Source: Myotis daubentonii
Lineage: Eukaryota; Chordata; Mammalia; Chiroptera; Vespertilionidae
Assembly: GCF_963259705.1 (NCBI RefSeq)
Contig: NC_081844.1
Location: 106,914,671-106,978,670 of the forward strand
Direction of reading: 5' to 3'
Length of the DNA: 64,000 nucleotides
The translations under genes and the position numbers were made by a program. Each line of letters opens with the position of its first letter. Position 1 is the stretch's first letter. The notes under the pieces are model-generated. The model did no database searches. It was not told the DNA's origin and saw only the letters and a program-made list of their open reading frames with translations. Below are positions 22,086 through 32,845 of the stretch, in pieces.

Positions 22086-23324
22086 CTGAGTTTTCACAGG
22101 GGTCATGATGATGACACAGATGCATGGCGACATCTTGTATAATTAAAAAATATCTTCCCAGAAAACCTTGCCACCTCAAAGGTTTTTCTTAAAGGTGGAC
22201 AGAAATGTGACCGATGGGAACTGCCCGCTCTCAGGGATCTGAGTAATCTAGGCTTGTCTGTAGGTCTGGGTGGCAAAGCCAGAGGCCCACAGGGCCAGGC
22301 AGACAGAACAGGTGACAGGCAGTGCGGTGTCCCCAGGGTTGAGACAATAGGGCCTGGTGGGGACTGTGGGGAGCTGGAGTGCATGCCCTGCTCAAAGGGG
22401 GTAACCGTTCCATAGCCCCAGAGCCGTGTTGCCAATGTGAGAATGTGGGCTCCTTTCACCCCATTTTGTAAGCAAAGATGGGAATCTGAATTTCTGTGCA
22501 ATCTCTCCATTTTAAAATGTTGACCCTAATTCAGTCTCTCGGACAGCACGGAGGCTGCACAGAGCACACCTGGGAGCTGCTCTGTGTGCCCACCTCTGCG
22601 TAGTAGAGTAGATGGTCTGTATTGGTTGATTTCATTGCACTTCCCCAGGTCCAGTCTCCAGAATTTAACTATTGGTTTTTATGCATTTTTAGTATTGCCC
22701 ACGAGGCAAGAGAAACCGATTGAGAGGGCAGAGGGAGGTGGGAAGGGATCAGGGAATTGAGTTGGATTCCAGAGACCCCAGGCAATCAGTGCTGGGGTGG
22801 GCAGGCTCTCTGCAGCCCACAGCGGGGGTGGGGCGGATCCCGTGGCTGTGGGCCTGTATCTCAGATCTCAGGCTCTGCCCCGGCCCAGGCCTACCAGGAG
22901 TTGTGAGCGCCCTCTAGCGGGAAGAGAGAGAGGCACTGCCTAAAGCCTCGGGCTGGGGGGGGGGGGGGTGTCTGGAGAGCTCCCTGGGGCTGGGGTCCAG
23001 GCCAGGAACATGGAAAATGACGTGGTGGGGCCCCAGGGGCCGAAATGACATGGCTGGGGCACCAGGGACCCATGGAAGCAGCAGCTCTGCAGTTTGAGAA
23101 CTACTCAAAATAGTTACAATATCAGTAACTGTAATAGTCATATTCATAATAAATAGAATGAAAATACATGTAATAATTAATATTTAAGAGCTGATGATTT
23201 GCAGTTCACCAGACGTTTCATTTATAATGCCTATTTAATCATTAAAAACACTTAACACTAGTAGCACGTACGTGTATTCTCATGGAGCAATCCTGGTATT
23301 TGAACACTGGGGAAGAACGCACAA
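22086..23324. other. Intergenic, no gene seen
   Basis: Contains a CTCF-like motif at 22903-22922 and a G-run near 22956-22968. After 23090 the base composition turns sharply A/T-rich. No exon recognised. Confidence 0.5.
22903..22922 (-). promoter_or_regulatory. CTCF-like motif
   Basis: GAGCGCCCTCTAGCGGG is close to the reverse form of the CTCF core (GCGCCCYCTRSTGG). Occupancy is inferred only. Confidence 0.4.
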
Positions 23325-23620
23325 ACATTTTTAAGGATTTTTAGACAACTTTTATTTTTGAAATAATTTCAAACTGACCCAAAAGTTGCAGGAACAGCAC
23401 AGACTTTCCATATTCATCAATTGTTAATATCTATAATAATAAAAGCGTAATATGCAAATGGACCTACCTTTGGGATGAAGCCGGGGCTGCGAGGGCTGAT
23501 TCTCTCACGGATTTCGTGCATCGGGCCTCTAGTTTTGTCATATTTGCTTTATTGCTCACTCTCGTTCGAAACATTTATTGCTATTGTAGAAATCCGTTTA
23601 TGTCTGACGGGCACTGAGGC
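23325..23620. mobile_element. Old L1 3'-UTR-like stretch, split by a Helitron
   Basis: ATTTCAAACTGACCCAAAAG, then TTGCAGGAACAGCACAGAC, resembles the old L1 3' UTR (AGTTGCAAxxATAGTACAGA). The text resumes after the Helitron with TTTTGTCATATTTGCTTTAT. Family assignment is tentative. Confidence 0.5.
23430..23532 (+). mobile_element. Minimal 103-bp HeliBat-type Helitron
   Basis: It starts TCTATAATAATAAAAGCGTA, followed by ATATGCAAAT, and ends GTGCATCGGGCCTCTAG. It sits between A (23429) and T (23533), the known Helitron target. No coding capacity. Only the ends plus about 45 bp of middle remain. Confidence 0.9.
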
Positions 23621-23772
23621 AGTTTATTAGATTCCCGCGGGCTGTAGTGAGCGTCGCTGCTCCCTGGCGTTTCTGTCCATCAGTGAAATGCTGGGCATAC
23701 AGTCTGCCCTTCCCCTTTCGTTCCTGACGCACCAACGTGCCCCTGGACAATCCCATCGCTATTAATAAAACC

Positions 23773-23946
23773 CCGCCGGCCAGGTGGCTCAGCTGGTGGG
23801 AGCATCGCCCTGGGCACCGACATTTTTCGGGTTGCGTTCCTGGTCAGGGCACATGCCTAGGTTTCGGGTTTGTTGTGTCTCCTCACATCGATGTTTCTCC
23901 CTCTCTTGCTTTCCCTTCCTCCCTCTCTGAAATTAGTAAACATATC
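23773..23946 (+). mobile_element. Ves SINE
   Basis: The head GCCGGCCAGGTGGCTCAGCT and the body with CTCCCTCTCTTGCTTTCC are present. The B box is poor (GGGTTGCGTTCCTGG) and the copy is diverged. Confidence 0.85.
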
Positions 23947-23984
23947 CTTGGGTGTGGATAAAAAATAAACGGTGTTCATATTAG

Positions 23985-24240
23985 CAACGGGGCTGTAAGA
24001 TATTATTTGCAGCTTATGGACTGATGAAGGACTAATATCCCGTAATATTAGAACAGCAACCAATATGAACACCCCACTGGGTGAAGTGCGGTAAGAGTAT
24101 CAACGTAAAGTTCACAGCATAGAATTACAAATGGCTCATAAACATACAAAAAGATGCTTATATCCCTGGTAATGGGGGAATGTAAACTAAAATATAATAA
24201 AGGCTCATGGTAGCGCCCGTTAAACTTGCAGAGAAGAAAA
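23985..24240 (+). mobile_element. Old L1 ORF2 3' fragment
   Basis: TATTTGCAGCTTATGGACTG, GGACTAATATCCCGTAATAT, AAATGGCTCATAAACATACA and AATGGGGGAATGTAAACTAA follow the L1 ORF2 3' end. It is broken and non-coding. Confidence 0.75.
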
Positions 24241-24629
24241 CTGATACATTTCCCATCTGCACGCAGACCCCACCCCGTGGCCTCAGTGGGGCCGTCCCAT
24301 AGCCACATCCCCGTACCGCCCTCCAGGCTGCTCCCTCTTCCCAGAATGCCTTTGGTGGCAGCAAGGGGGACAGGGGTGCTCAGACACGATTGCTGGGACG
24401 GGGGGTGACATGTGGCAGTATTTGTGAAAATGCGACCCATTACCCTGCAGAGCCCCAGCCACGCGCACCAGGCCCCCCACCGCCACACCATCGGTCCTGG
24501 CGGAAGCCGGGGCACAGCTCAGTGCCCAGAAGAAGGGCAGAGGCTAAACACACCGTGGCCTGACCTGTGGTGCCTGCTGAGAAGTAAGCATCACAGAAGA
24601 GTGCCGCCCCATTTATGCTCCCAAGACCC

Positions 24630-24800
24630 ATGGCCTCGGTTCAAATCTCAGTTTCGCTACAGTTTTGCTGTGTGATCTCGGGCCGCTCCCTTAACCTCTC
24701 TGTGCTGTGCTTTCTCCCTCTGTAAATGCAGGCTCACCGTAGCCCTGCCTCACGGGATCATTATGAAGATAAAATGAAATTAGCATCATGTATGTCACAG
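24630..24800 (+). mobile_element. MIR SINE fossil
   Basis: GGTTCAAATCTCAGTTTCGC, TTGCTGTGTGATCTCGGGC, CTTAACCTCTCTGTGC and TCATTATGAAGATAAAATG are in MIR order, sense strand. One of the better-kept MIR copies here. Confidence 0.8.
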
Positions 24801-25373
24801 AATGATCCTCAAAACTTATTAAATGAAAAAAATGCAGTTTCTAAAACTATAGGTAGATAAACACGCGTCAGACATACCGTGATGGCTTTTGTGTAAAGAA
24901 TTTTACCAGTGAACCCAGACCATGTGCACGCGCACACAGTCCACGCGTAGAGAAAGTTCTGGGGCGATCGACAGGAAGTGTGTCACCCCTGCGACTACAG
25001 GGCGGCAGGCGGGTGGAGGTGTGAGAGGGCGACCTTCACGTTTCCTCCGGACAGTCAGTTTCATTTGTGCAATTAAAACACACAAGCAAACAAGACACCA
25101 CACCACGCGAAAAGAAACCTCTCCCAGTGTGTGGGGTCTTCCCTTGCTACCCTGTCTGCGCCCGACTCTATTTCATCTTGGCTGCTCTCAAGGTTTAGCT
25201 GGAAGAGGACGCCATTTCCCTCGAATGGCCCCCTTCCCCCTGCCTGAGGATCAGTGCTCCTTGGGGGCCTTCTTGCTCCCTCGCGGGTCCTGTCCTTGAG
25301 CCAGGGCAGGGCAGTGTGGAAGGCCCTGTCCTCTTCGCTGCCTCGCCCAAGCCGGCTCCTCCTGCCGCGCACG

Positions 25374-25394
25374 GTGCGCCCTCTGCTGGTGGCA
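25374..25394 (-). promoter_or_regulatory. Strong CTCF-type motif
   Basis: TGCGCCCTCTGCTGGTGGCA is very close to the reverse CTCF consensus. It is not inside a recognised transposon, so it may be an old conserved site. Confidence 0.55.
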
Positions 25395-25574
25395 ACGCAG
25401 CGTGCGGAGGACCCCTGACCCCTGGGGAGAGGAAAGCTCTGCTCATTCTCACGGGGTCTGGGCCTGGACCCCTGGGGTCTGACTCTGGGGCCAGGGCTGG
25501 TGGTCTCTCCGGATCTCTCTTCCGTGCGGGGTTAGAAGTCTTTCCCCTTCGTGTTTTTAAGCTGCCCCTACCTC

Positions 25575-25690
25575 GGGTTGTCAGATTTAGCAACTGAAAC
25601 CGCTGGGTGCCCAGTTAAATTTGAACGTTAGTTAAAACACGGGTACTGTTTTAGTACGAGCATGTGGCCTGCCTGCATGGAACACGCTTG
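25575..25690. mobile_element. Old palindromic DNA-repeat half
   Basis: GGTTGTCAGATTTAGCAACT, GGTGCCCAGTTAAATTTGAA and TTTAGTACGAGCATGTG match one arm of an old mammalian palindromic repeat whose name I cannot give with confidence. The same family is at 58107-58670. Confidence 0.55.
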
Positions 25691-27798
25691 CTCTAAGAAA
25701 TGATGCTCAGCGTGTCTGGAGGGCACATTCCTGCCTCTGGTGTCTGGTGCCCGTGGGAGAGTTCCTGTTGCCCTCGGGGAGGCCCGGGAGGAGGGAGTGA
25801 ATGGGAGGGGAGAGGGAGCGGGTGGGTGCCTGAGGGAGGGGAGGGTTCAGCTGAGTCTCCTGCTGTGGAGGCCAGTGACATCAGCGCTCTGTGCAGCTGG
25901 GGGCCAGGCTCCTTGCTCGGGGACAGTGCTGCCCGACTGTGCCTGCACCACATCTCCCATCTCCCCTGTGCCCGGCCCTACCCAGGGAGCCTGTCACTGT
26001 TTGGGTGGAGGGTCGGCTGGGCATGTTTATAAAGCCCCCGGGGAGCCCAGATTTGCTGCCAAGACTGAGAATCACTGCTCATGAGCTGGTCCTGCAGACG
26101 TGTGTGTGCATGTGTGTGTGCGCACATGTGTCCCACATGCCTTCGTTTTGCGTGTCCCCACGTTCACCAGTCAGGGCCCTCCTTCCGGAGCCCGCATCCC
26201 CGTATTACGGAAAAGCCTGGGGCTCCTTCCCACATGTTCCCAGACTCCCACCTGCCCCCTCCTCAGGGGGACACTTGACTGGCCACTTCCTGCCTCTGGT
26301 TTCCTGTTCGCGCTGAGCATTCCTCCTCATGCCTGCCTCCCCGGGGGACTCTTTCTGTCCATGTCAGCGTAGCCTGGCTCCCCGACCAGCAGCTCGCAGC
26401 TGTCAGGTGCAGCAGGTGTTTCCTGAAGGTCTGCACTCAGCGGAGGGTGTCATCCCCCCGGTGACTCACTGGGCCCTGAAGTCCCCGGTGACTCCTGAAA
26501 ACCCTGCCTCCTCCCGTGGCCGGTGTGCAGCCGTGGGCCCAGTTCCAAACGCCGTTCCTTTCTTAATCAGCACGATTCAGCCGCCCCTTCCACACATCTC
26601 CTGTGTCCAGGTGGTTCCCAGAGAGGACCCCCCTCCCACCCCAGGGACTGAGCGAATCCACACCCTCCAGGCAAGCAGGCTCCGACTGTGGCCAATATTT
26701 AAACAAAATAGCATCCCCCTTCCCTCGGTGTGTGCGGATCTGCAGGGATTTCAGCGAGGGGTGGGAGTCGCTGGAGAACCGAGGTCCTGGATGAAGCCGG
26801 CGGTTGGAGGAGCCGGGGCTCCCCGGTCCCGGAGGAAGGCAGCTGGGGGCTCACAGATGTTCTGAGGACCTGGCTCGGGCCACATCTGCTCCACGGGGAG
26901 AGCAGGAGGGAGGGACGGAAGACGGAGCACAGGGGGCTGAAGATTAAGGCACAACTTACAGGTCGCCCTCAGGATAGAGTCGCAGCCCGGTCCACCCCCC
27001 TCGCTCCCAGGTGGGCAGGGAGGGGCCGCAGCCAGACTGCTGGGGAAGCCGGGTCCCCAGTGTCCAGCGGCACTGGCCTCCTCCACGAGGTGAGCGTCCT
27101 GCCCGTCTGCCTCCAGGATGGCCAGGGGCCCGCGCCCAGAACGCTTCACTTCTGGCTCTTCCCGCCCAGCCCGCTGCCTCTTCTCCCTCCCTGTCTCTCA
27201 GATTTCCCGGCAGGGAGAGGAGGCTTTTGGTAAAAGTTCAACGTGAACTCTCCTCTGTGCACGCATCGGATGATGGAAATGAGAGAGGGGGTGACGCCGA
27301 GTGTGGGCCCCTGCGGGGTGCTCAGCGAGGGCCTTGGGAGGCCCTGCCTTCCTGGGGTGGGGTCTGGGGCCGCTGGGCAGCTGTACGGAGTGTGCCCTCT
27401 ACTGGGGACCCGCCCTGCACCCTGGCTCTGCGGCCCAGGGCCACTCTGCGAGGAGGGGACGTGTGACAGATGCCCACCCAGCACTGTGAGCTGCTGGCAG
27501 GGAGATGCAGGGGCTCAGGGCCTTTCCTGGAGGCGCCCACTCGCAGGGATGCAGTTCCCACAGCGCAGCGGAACTCACGGGACAGGCTGCACTCAGGGGA
27601 GGGTACACGCTGGCACGGAGCACGGCTGCCTGCGGGCAAGGGCTTGGGAGGGACATGGGGGGCGGTCGCGCTGCTTCCAGACGCTTCTTCCAAATGCTTC
27701 GCTCCTGCAGCATCTGCCAGTCCAAACAGTCCCGGGGATCAGCAGCGTGCGAGTCACAAACGTTCCTTTTAAAGTCTTTTTGTTGTTCTTACTAATCC

Positions 27799-28038
27799 TC
27801 ACCCAAGGATATTTTTCCATTGGTTTTTAAAGAGAGTGGGAGAGCGAGGGAGAGACAGAGAAATATTGATGTGAGAGAAACATATCTATTGGTTGCCATC
27901 TGCATGCGCCCTGACCAGGGCCCAGGCAGGGGAGGAGCCTGCAACCAAACTGAGGTACATGCCCTTGACCAGAATCGAACCCGGGACCCTTTGGTTCGCA
28001 GACCAATGCTCTATCCACTGAGCCAAACCGGCTAGGGC
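27799..28038 (-). mobile_element. Ves SINE, antisense
   Basis: The minus-strand head reads GCCCTAGCCGGTTTGGCTCA with an ATAGAGCATTGG block and B box GGTTCGATTCTGG. The A-tail side lies at 27799-27835. Confidence 0.9.
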
Positions 28039-29814
28039 CTTTATTCCTTTATTATCCACCCAGAGCTTCCAATAGGGACCAACGGAGCGTCTCGACCCCG
28101 TTGGAATAGCTGCTTCGGGCAGGTGGTTACGGGATAAACACTCGCATGGGACGCTGGCCCCCAAGCCCTCGGGGGCGCCCTGAGGAACGGCCCAGGGCCC
28201 TCTCGTAGGCTGCTCCTCGTGGCTGTGGCAGTTTCTCAGACGTTCCTTGTCTTTGGTGACCTTGACGGCGTGAGCAGCCCTGTCGGCTGTTCTGTAGAAC
28301 ATCCCTCAGCTGGGACTTGTCTGCTGTTTTTCTCCTGATTAAACTGAGGTTAGAGGTTTGGGGGAGGAACAAACCATCAAATGACTGATCGCTCTGAGGC
28401 TGACCTTGATCTCTGACCTTGAGGGGGCGTTTGTTAGCCTTTCCTCCGGCCCCACTCCGCAGGCTTTGGAGGAAGTTCCCAGGTGCAGCCACACGCACAG
28501 AGGCGTCTGCTCCCTCCTGCAGGAGGAGCAAGGGAGTGATTTGCTTGTTATTCTGCGCAAGAGGGAGATTGGAGCCACTCATTGGGAATCTGTTACCAGC
28601 CAGAGGGGGAGGGGGAGCGAAAGGGGGAGGGAGAGGGGGTCCGGAGGGGGTCCAGGCCTGGGATTGCTCTTCTAACCCTTAGGGAGAGCGGGGGAGGGTG
28701 CCAGTCGAGGGGGAGGGAGGGAGGAGACGTGCCTGCCTCCATGGCTCCACTCACGCTAATAGTCGTTCCCGTTCCCCAGAATCTTAACATAATATACTTC
28801 TGAGTTTCCCAAACGATAGTGGGAAAGTTTTCTCTTTTGCTCTGAGAAGAGTGTTAAAGGGAAAAAAAAAAAAAGGTCATAGATTTACAAACACACAGCA
28901 AATAGCCGGTCCCAAGAATGTCCCAAGTATGTCTCCCCTCTCCTCTGTGGATGAGGGGCCAGCGCTGAGCTGTGTGCCTGGGCCTCCTGGAACCACGTGT
29001 CCGCTCTCCGTGAGTGTCCCAGTCACCCGGGCAGGGAGATGGGCCTTGGGCTGTAAGCAGGTCCCAGCTCTGGGGGAGCCGCCAGGAACCTTCCACTCGA
29101 TGAAAGGGAAGACTCTTGTAGCCGGGACTGTTTCATGGACGGCAAACCACGATCTGGCGACTACGGGCAAAGGCTATTTTCCCTGCAGAGGGACAGCCAC
29201 CTCATAAAACGCTCCAACGGCCAGCATCTGCCTGGCCCTGGGGAGCTCCGTGGGCACGTACGGGTCTGTCCTGTTGGTTATGGAGCTCACTTGCCGGGAA
29301 GGCCTCCAGGTCAGTGAGAGCCTGCAAGGTCACGCAGTCCCTGCAGAGGACTTGGTGTCACCGAAGGACCGAGGTTTGTTTCCGGGAAGAAAGACTGACG
29401 TTTCCACTCGTCTCGGTGACATCGCCTTCCCCCCTGCCGCCCGTCAGCTGCACCCACGCTCCAGCGCGCGGCTGCAGGACACCTGCTCTCTGGGTTGGTC
29501 TGTCCCTGGGCCACCTGCACACGAGACCCGAGAGGCACGTTTCTTGCTGAGGTCACGGTACTGAGACTCATGTCCTCATCTGTGATGGCATCGATCCCAT
29601 GGGATGGTGAGGGTGTTATGAGGTGGTGTGTAAGGTGCGTGGGCGTGCGCACTGTGGCCACATATGGCGGGAGGCAAGATAGAAGGAGAGCAAACACCAG
29701 GGCGGGGCGATGGCCAGGCCTCACCGGGGTGGACCACACAGAAGCCGGGGATGCAGCCTGGATGCCTTCTGGCTCCAGCGTCCTGCTTGCAGCCCTACCC
29801 GGCCAGGGGTCTTC
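28039..29814. other. Intergenic, no gene seen
   Basis: Unique sequence with purine-rich runs at 28600-28730. The short frames have no recognisable domain. It leads directly into the minisatellite. Confidence 0.5.
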
Positions 29815-31390
29815 TGTGGCCTGCCTGTCCCGTGGCTTTCCCTGTCCCGTGGCCTTTCATGTCCCGTGGCCTGCCCTGTCCCATGGCCTTCCCTGTCCCG
29901 TGGACTTTCCTGTCCCGTGGCCTGCCCTGTCCCATGGCCTTCCCTGTCCCGTGGCCTGTCCTGTCCCGTGGCCTGCCTGTCCCGTGGCCTGCCCTGTCCC
30001 GTGGCCTGCCCTGTCCCATGGACTTTCCTGTCCCGTGGCCTGCCCTTTCCCATGGCCTGCCCTGTCCCATGGCCTTCCCTGTCCCGTGGCCTTCCCTGTC
30101 CTGTGGCCTTCCCTGTCCCGTGGACTTTCCTGTCCCGTGGCCTGCCCTGTCCCATGGCCTGCCCTGTCCCATGGCCTTCCCTGTCCCGTGGCCTTCCCTG
30201 TCCTGTGGCCTTCCCTGTCCCGTGGACTTTCCTGTCCCGTGGCCTGTCCTGTCCCATGGCCTTCCCTGTCCTGTGGCCTTCCCTGTCCCGTGGACTTTCC
30301 TGTCCCGTGGCCTGTACTGTCCCGTGGCCTTCCCTGTCCCGTGGCCTTCCCTGTCCCGTGGACTTTCCTGTCCCATGGCCTTCCCTGTCCCGTGGCCTGC
30401 CCTGTCCCGTGGCCTGCCCTGTCCCATGGCCTGCCCTGTCCCGTGGCTTTCCCTGTCCCGTGGCCTGTCCTGTCCCGTGGCCTGCCCTGTCCCGTGGCTT
30501 TCCCTGTCCCATGGCCTTCCCTGTCCCGTGGCCTGCCCTGTCCCGTGGCTTTCCCTGTCCCGTGGCCTGCCCTGTCCCGTGGCCTTCCCTGTCCCGTGGC
30601 CTTCCCTGTCCCGTGGACTTTCCTGTCCCATGGCCTTCCCTGTCCCGTGGCCTGCCCTGTCCCGTGGACTTTCCTGTCCCGTGGCCTGCCCTGTCCCATG
30701 GCCTGCCCTGTCCCGTGGCTTTCCCTGTCCCGTGGCCTGCCCTGTCCCGTGGCCTGCCCTGTCCCATGGCCTGCCCTGTCCCGTGGCCTGCCCTGTCCCG
30801 TGGCTTTCCCTGTCCCGTGGCCTGTCCTGTCCCGTGGCCTGCCCTGTCCCGTGGCTTTCCCTGTCCCGTGGCCTGCCCTGTCCCGTGGCCTGCCCTGTCC
30901 CGTGGCTTTCCCTGTCCCGTGGCCTGCCCTGTCCCGTGGCCTTCCCTGTCCCGTGGCCTGCCCTGTCCCGTGGCCTGCCCTGTCCCGTGGCCTGCCCTGT
31001 CCCGTGGCTTTCCCTGTCCCGTGGCCTGCCCTGTCCCGTGGCCTGCCCTGTCCCGTGGCTTTCCCTGTCCCGTGGCCTGCCCTGTCCCGTGGCCTGCCCT
31101 GTCCCGTGGCTTTCCCTGTCCCATGGCCTGCCCTGTCCCGTGGCTTTCCCTGTCCCGTGGCCTGCCCTGTCCCGTGGCCTGCCCTGTCCCATGGCCTGCC
31201 CTGTCCCGTGGCCTGCCCTGTCCCGTGGCCTGCCCTGTCCCGTGGCTTTCCCTGTCCCGTGGCCTGTCCTGTCCCGTGGCCTGCCCTGTCCCATGGCCTG
31301 CCCTGTCCCGTGGCCTGCCCTGTCCCATGGCCTGCCCTGTCCCGTGGCTTTCCCTGTCCCGTGGCCTGCCTGTCCCGTGGCCTGCCCTGG
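29815..31390. repeat. 17-bp minisatellite, about 90 copies
   Basis: The unit is close to CCTGTCCCGTGGCCTGC, with a second form CCTGTCCCGTGGCTTTC and a CATGG variant of CGTGG. A few units are 16 bp. Because 17 is not a multiple of 3 and no unit makes a stop, all six frames stay open for about 1.5 kb. Each frame gives a 17-residue peptide repeat (about 500-640 codons). No promoter, Kozak support or domain suggests translation, so I call it a tandem repeat, not a gene. Confidence 0.97.
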
Positions 31391-32486
31391 GCTTGGTTGT
31401 CACTTCCATCCACCCAGGGTGCGCCCTCCCGCTGACCTCCTGTGGGCCCCAGGGAGTGGTGTTACTTGCCCACCTCTGTTGGTCTATCGCAGCGGCACTG
31501 ACGGGACCCAGCGCTGCGGTCGGGCCTGGCGGCTGCCCACAAAGGCAGCTCTCAGACCGCACTCGGCGGGAAAATGGCTGATCTCAGGGTGAGCTGGAAG
31601 GCAGAGTCAGGCCAGGTCTGCTTCAGGCCGAGAGAAAGACGTCACAGCCATTACCCAGGTCCACACGGACGCAGACAGGCTGAGAACCTTGCCCACGGCT
31701 GTGGCTACTTCCTGGGGAGCTGCGATTTGAGTCCTGAGCGCTCTGAAGTGGGAGACTGTGCTGCGTGCACCTTGGTGGTTTGCCTTTCCAGGTAAAATTA
31801 ACCCCAGTAGTTGCTGTTTGAATATCAGCTACAGTCCTCAAAGCAGTTTACAGACGAGGAGACTGAGGGTCAGAGGGGACCGGTGAGTGCAGAGGCTGCA
31901 CAGGTAGGAAGGGACAGTGGAGCACATCACCCAGCTCCTCCAGATGGCGAGGGAAGGGCCCGGCAGCAGCTCTGTTCCGACGGGAACGTCTCTGCTGGGA
32001 ACATGCACGGTGTTTTGGTGTTTTCCTCCTGCCCCGTCTCACAGGTGGGAGGTCGATGGTTCCCTGTCCCTAATGTGTGTCTAGGACAGCGGGCCCGCCA
32101 TCCGGGAACCGGCTTGGGTAGACCCAGCCCCTGTGCGGTCCAGCTGGTCTCCCAGAGCTCGCTGTCAGGGTTTGGGGCTGAGGACTCCGCTGATAATCAA
32201 GGGCCACTTTATCAGCAGGGGCTGTGCCAACGTCGTCCCCAGTGACGTGGGGAGGTGGGAGGCTGGTCCAGGGTAGGTGGAAGTGGTCCTGGGTGTCCAG
32301 GTCACCTGCAGACCAGGTGTTCCCAGCACAGGCTTCATGAGGATGACATGTGACAATGCTCCTTTGTGGAGATTTGATCCAATAATGTCCACTGTGTTTT
32401 CATCCTCCCTTGCCCAAGCGTTTATGCAGGGATTTGTGCTTGGAGTGGAAACCAGTACAATCCTAACATTAATAACTTATGGAATA
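31391..32486. other. Intergenic, no gene seen
   Basis: Unique DNA with a short MIR-like piece around 31830-31905 (GTTTACAGACGAGGAGACTG). No exon recognised. Confidence 0.5.
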
Positions 32487-32845
32487 CTAGAGGCCCGGTG
32501 CACAAAATTCATGCACTTGGCGGGGGGGGGGGGGTGTCCCTCAGCCTGGCCTGCGCCCTCTCGCAATCCGGGAGCCCCAGGGAATGTCCATGGGGAGCGG
32601 GCCTACACCGTCAGTTGGACATCCTTAGCACTGCTGTGGAGGCAGGAGAGGCTCCCGCCACCACCATTGCACTCACTAGCTGAGCCCGGCTTCTGGATAA
32701 GCGGAGCTCCCCCTGTGGGAGCGCACTGACCACCAGGGGGCAGCTCCTGCATTGAGCGTCTGCCCCCTGGTGGTCAGTGCGTGTCATAGCGACCAGTCGT
32801 TCTGCCGTTCGGTCTATTTGCATATTAGCCTTTTATTATATAGGA
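32487..32845 (-). mobile_element. HeliBat-type Helitron, full ends
   Basis: On the minus strand it starts TCCTATATAATAAAAGGCTA, followed by ATATGCAAAT, and ends with a hairpin (GTGCA/TGCAC) and CCGGGCCTCTAG. The host bases are A before and T after. At 359 bp it is non-autonomous: no Rep/helicase is encoded. It carries a G-run and the inverted repeat at 32723-32780. Confidence 0.93.
32723..32780. promoter_or_regulatory. Inverted repeat of two CTCF-like motifs inside a Helitron
   Basis: Two perfect 21-bp arms (32723-32743 and 32760-32780) are separated by 16 bp. Each arm contains CCACCAGGGGGCAG or its complement, a good match to the CTCF core. The two motifs point towards each other. Confidence 0.6.

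Larger units (their letters stand above)
24801..27798. other. Intergenic, no gene seen
   Basis: GC-rich with many short frames but no domain. Contains a strong CTCF-type motif (25374-25394) and an old palindromic repeat (25575-25690). A short TG-rich tract lies at 26100-26128. A MER5-like end (GAGAATCACTGCTC) is near 26067-26080. Confidence 0.5.

Noticed and set aside
30001..31390. CRISPR-like array of short repeats
   Set aside because: The units are contiguous with no unique spacers, and the DNA is mammalian.
29495..31592. Very long open frames on both strands (500-646 codons)
   Set aside because: All six frames are open because of the 17-bp repeat unit. The peptides are pure 17-residue repeats with no start context or domain.
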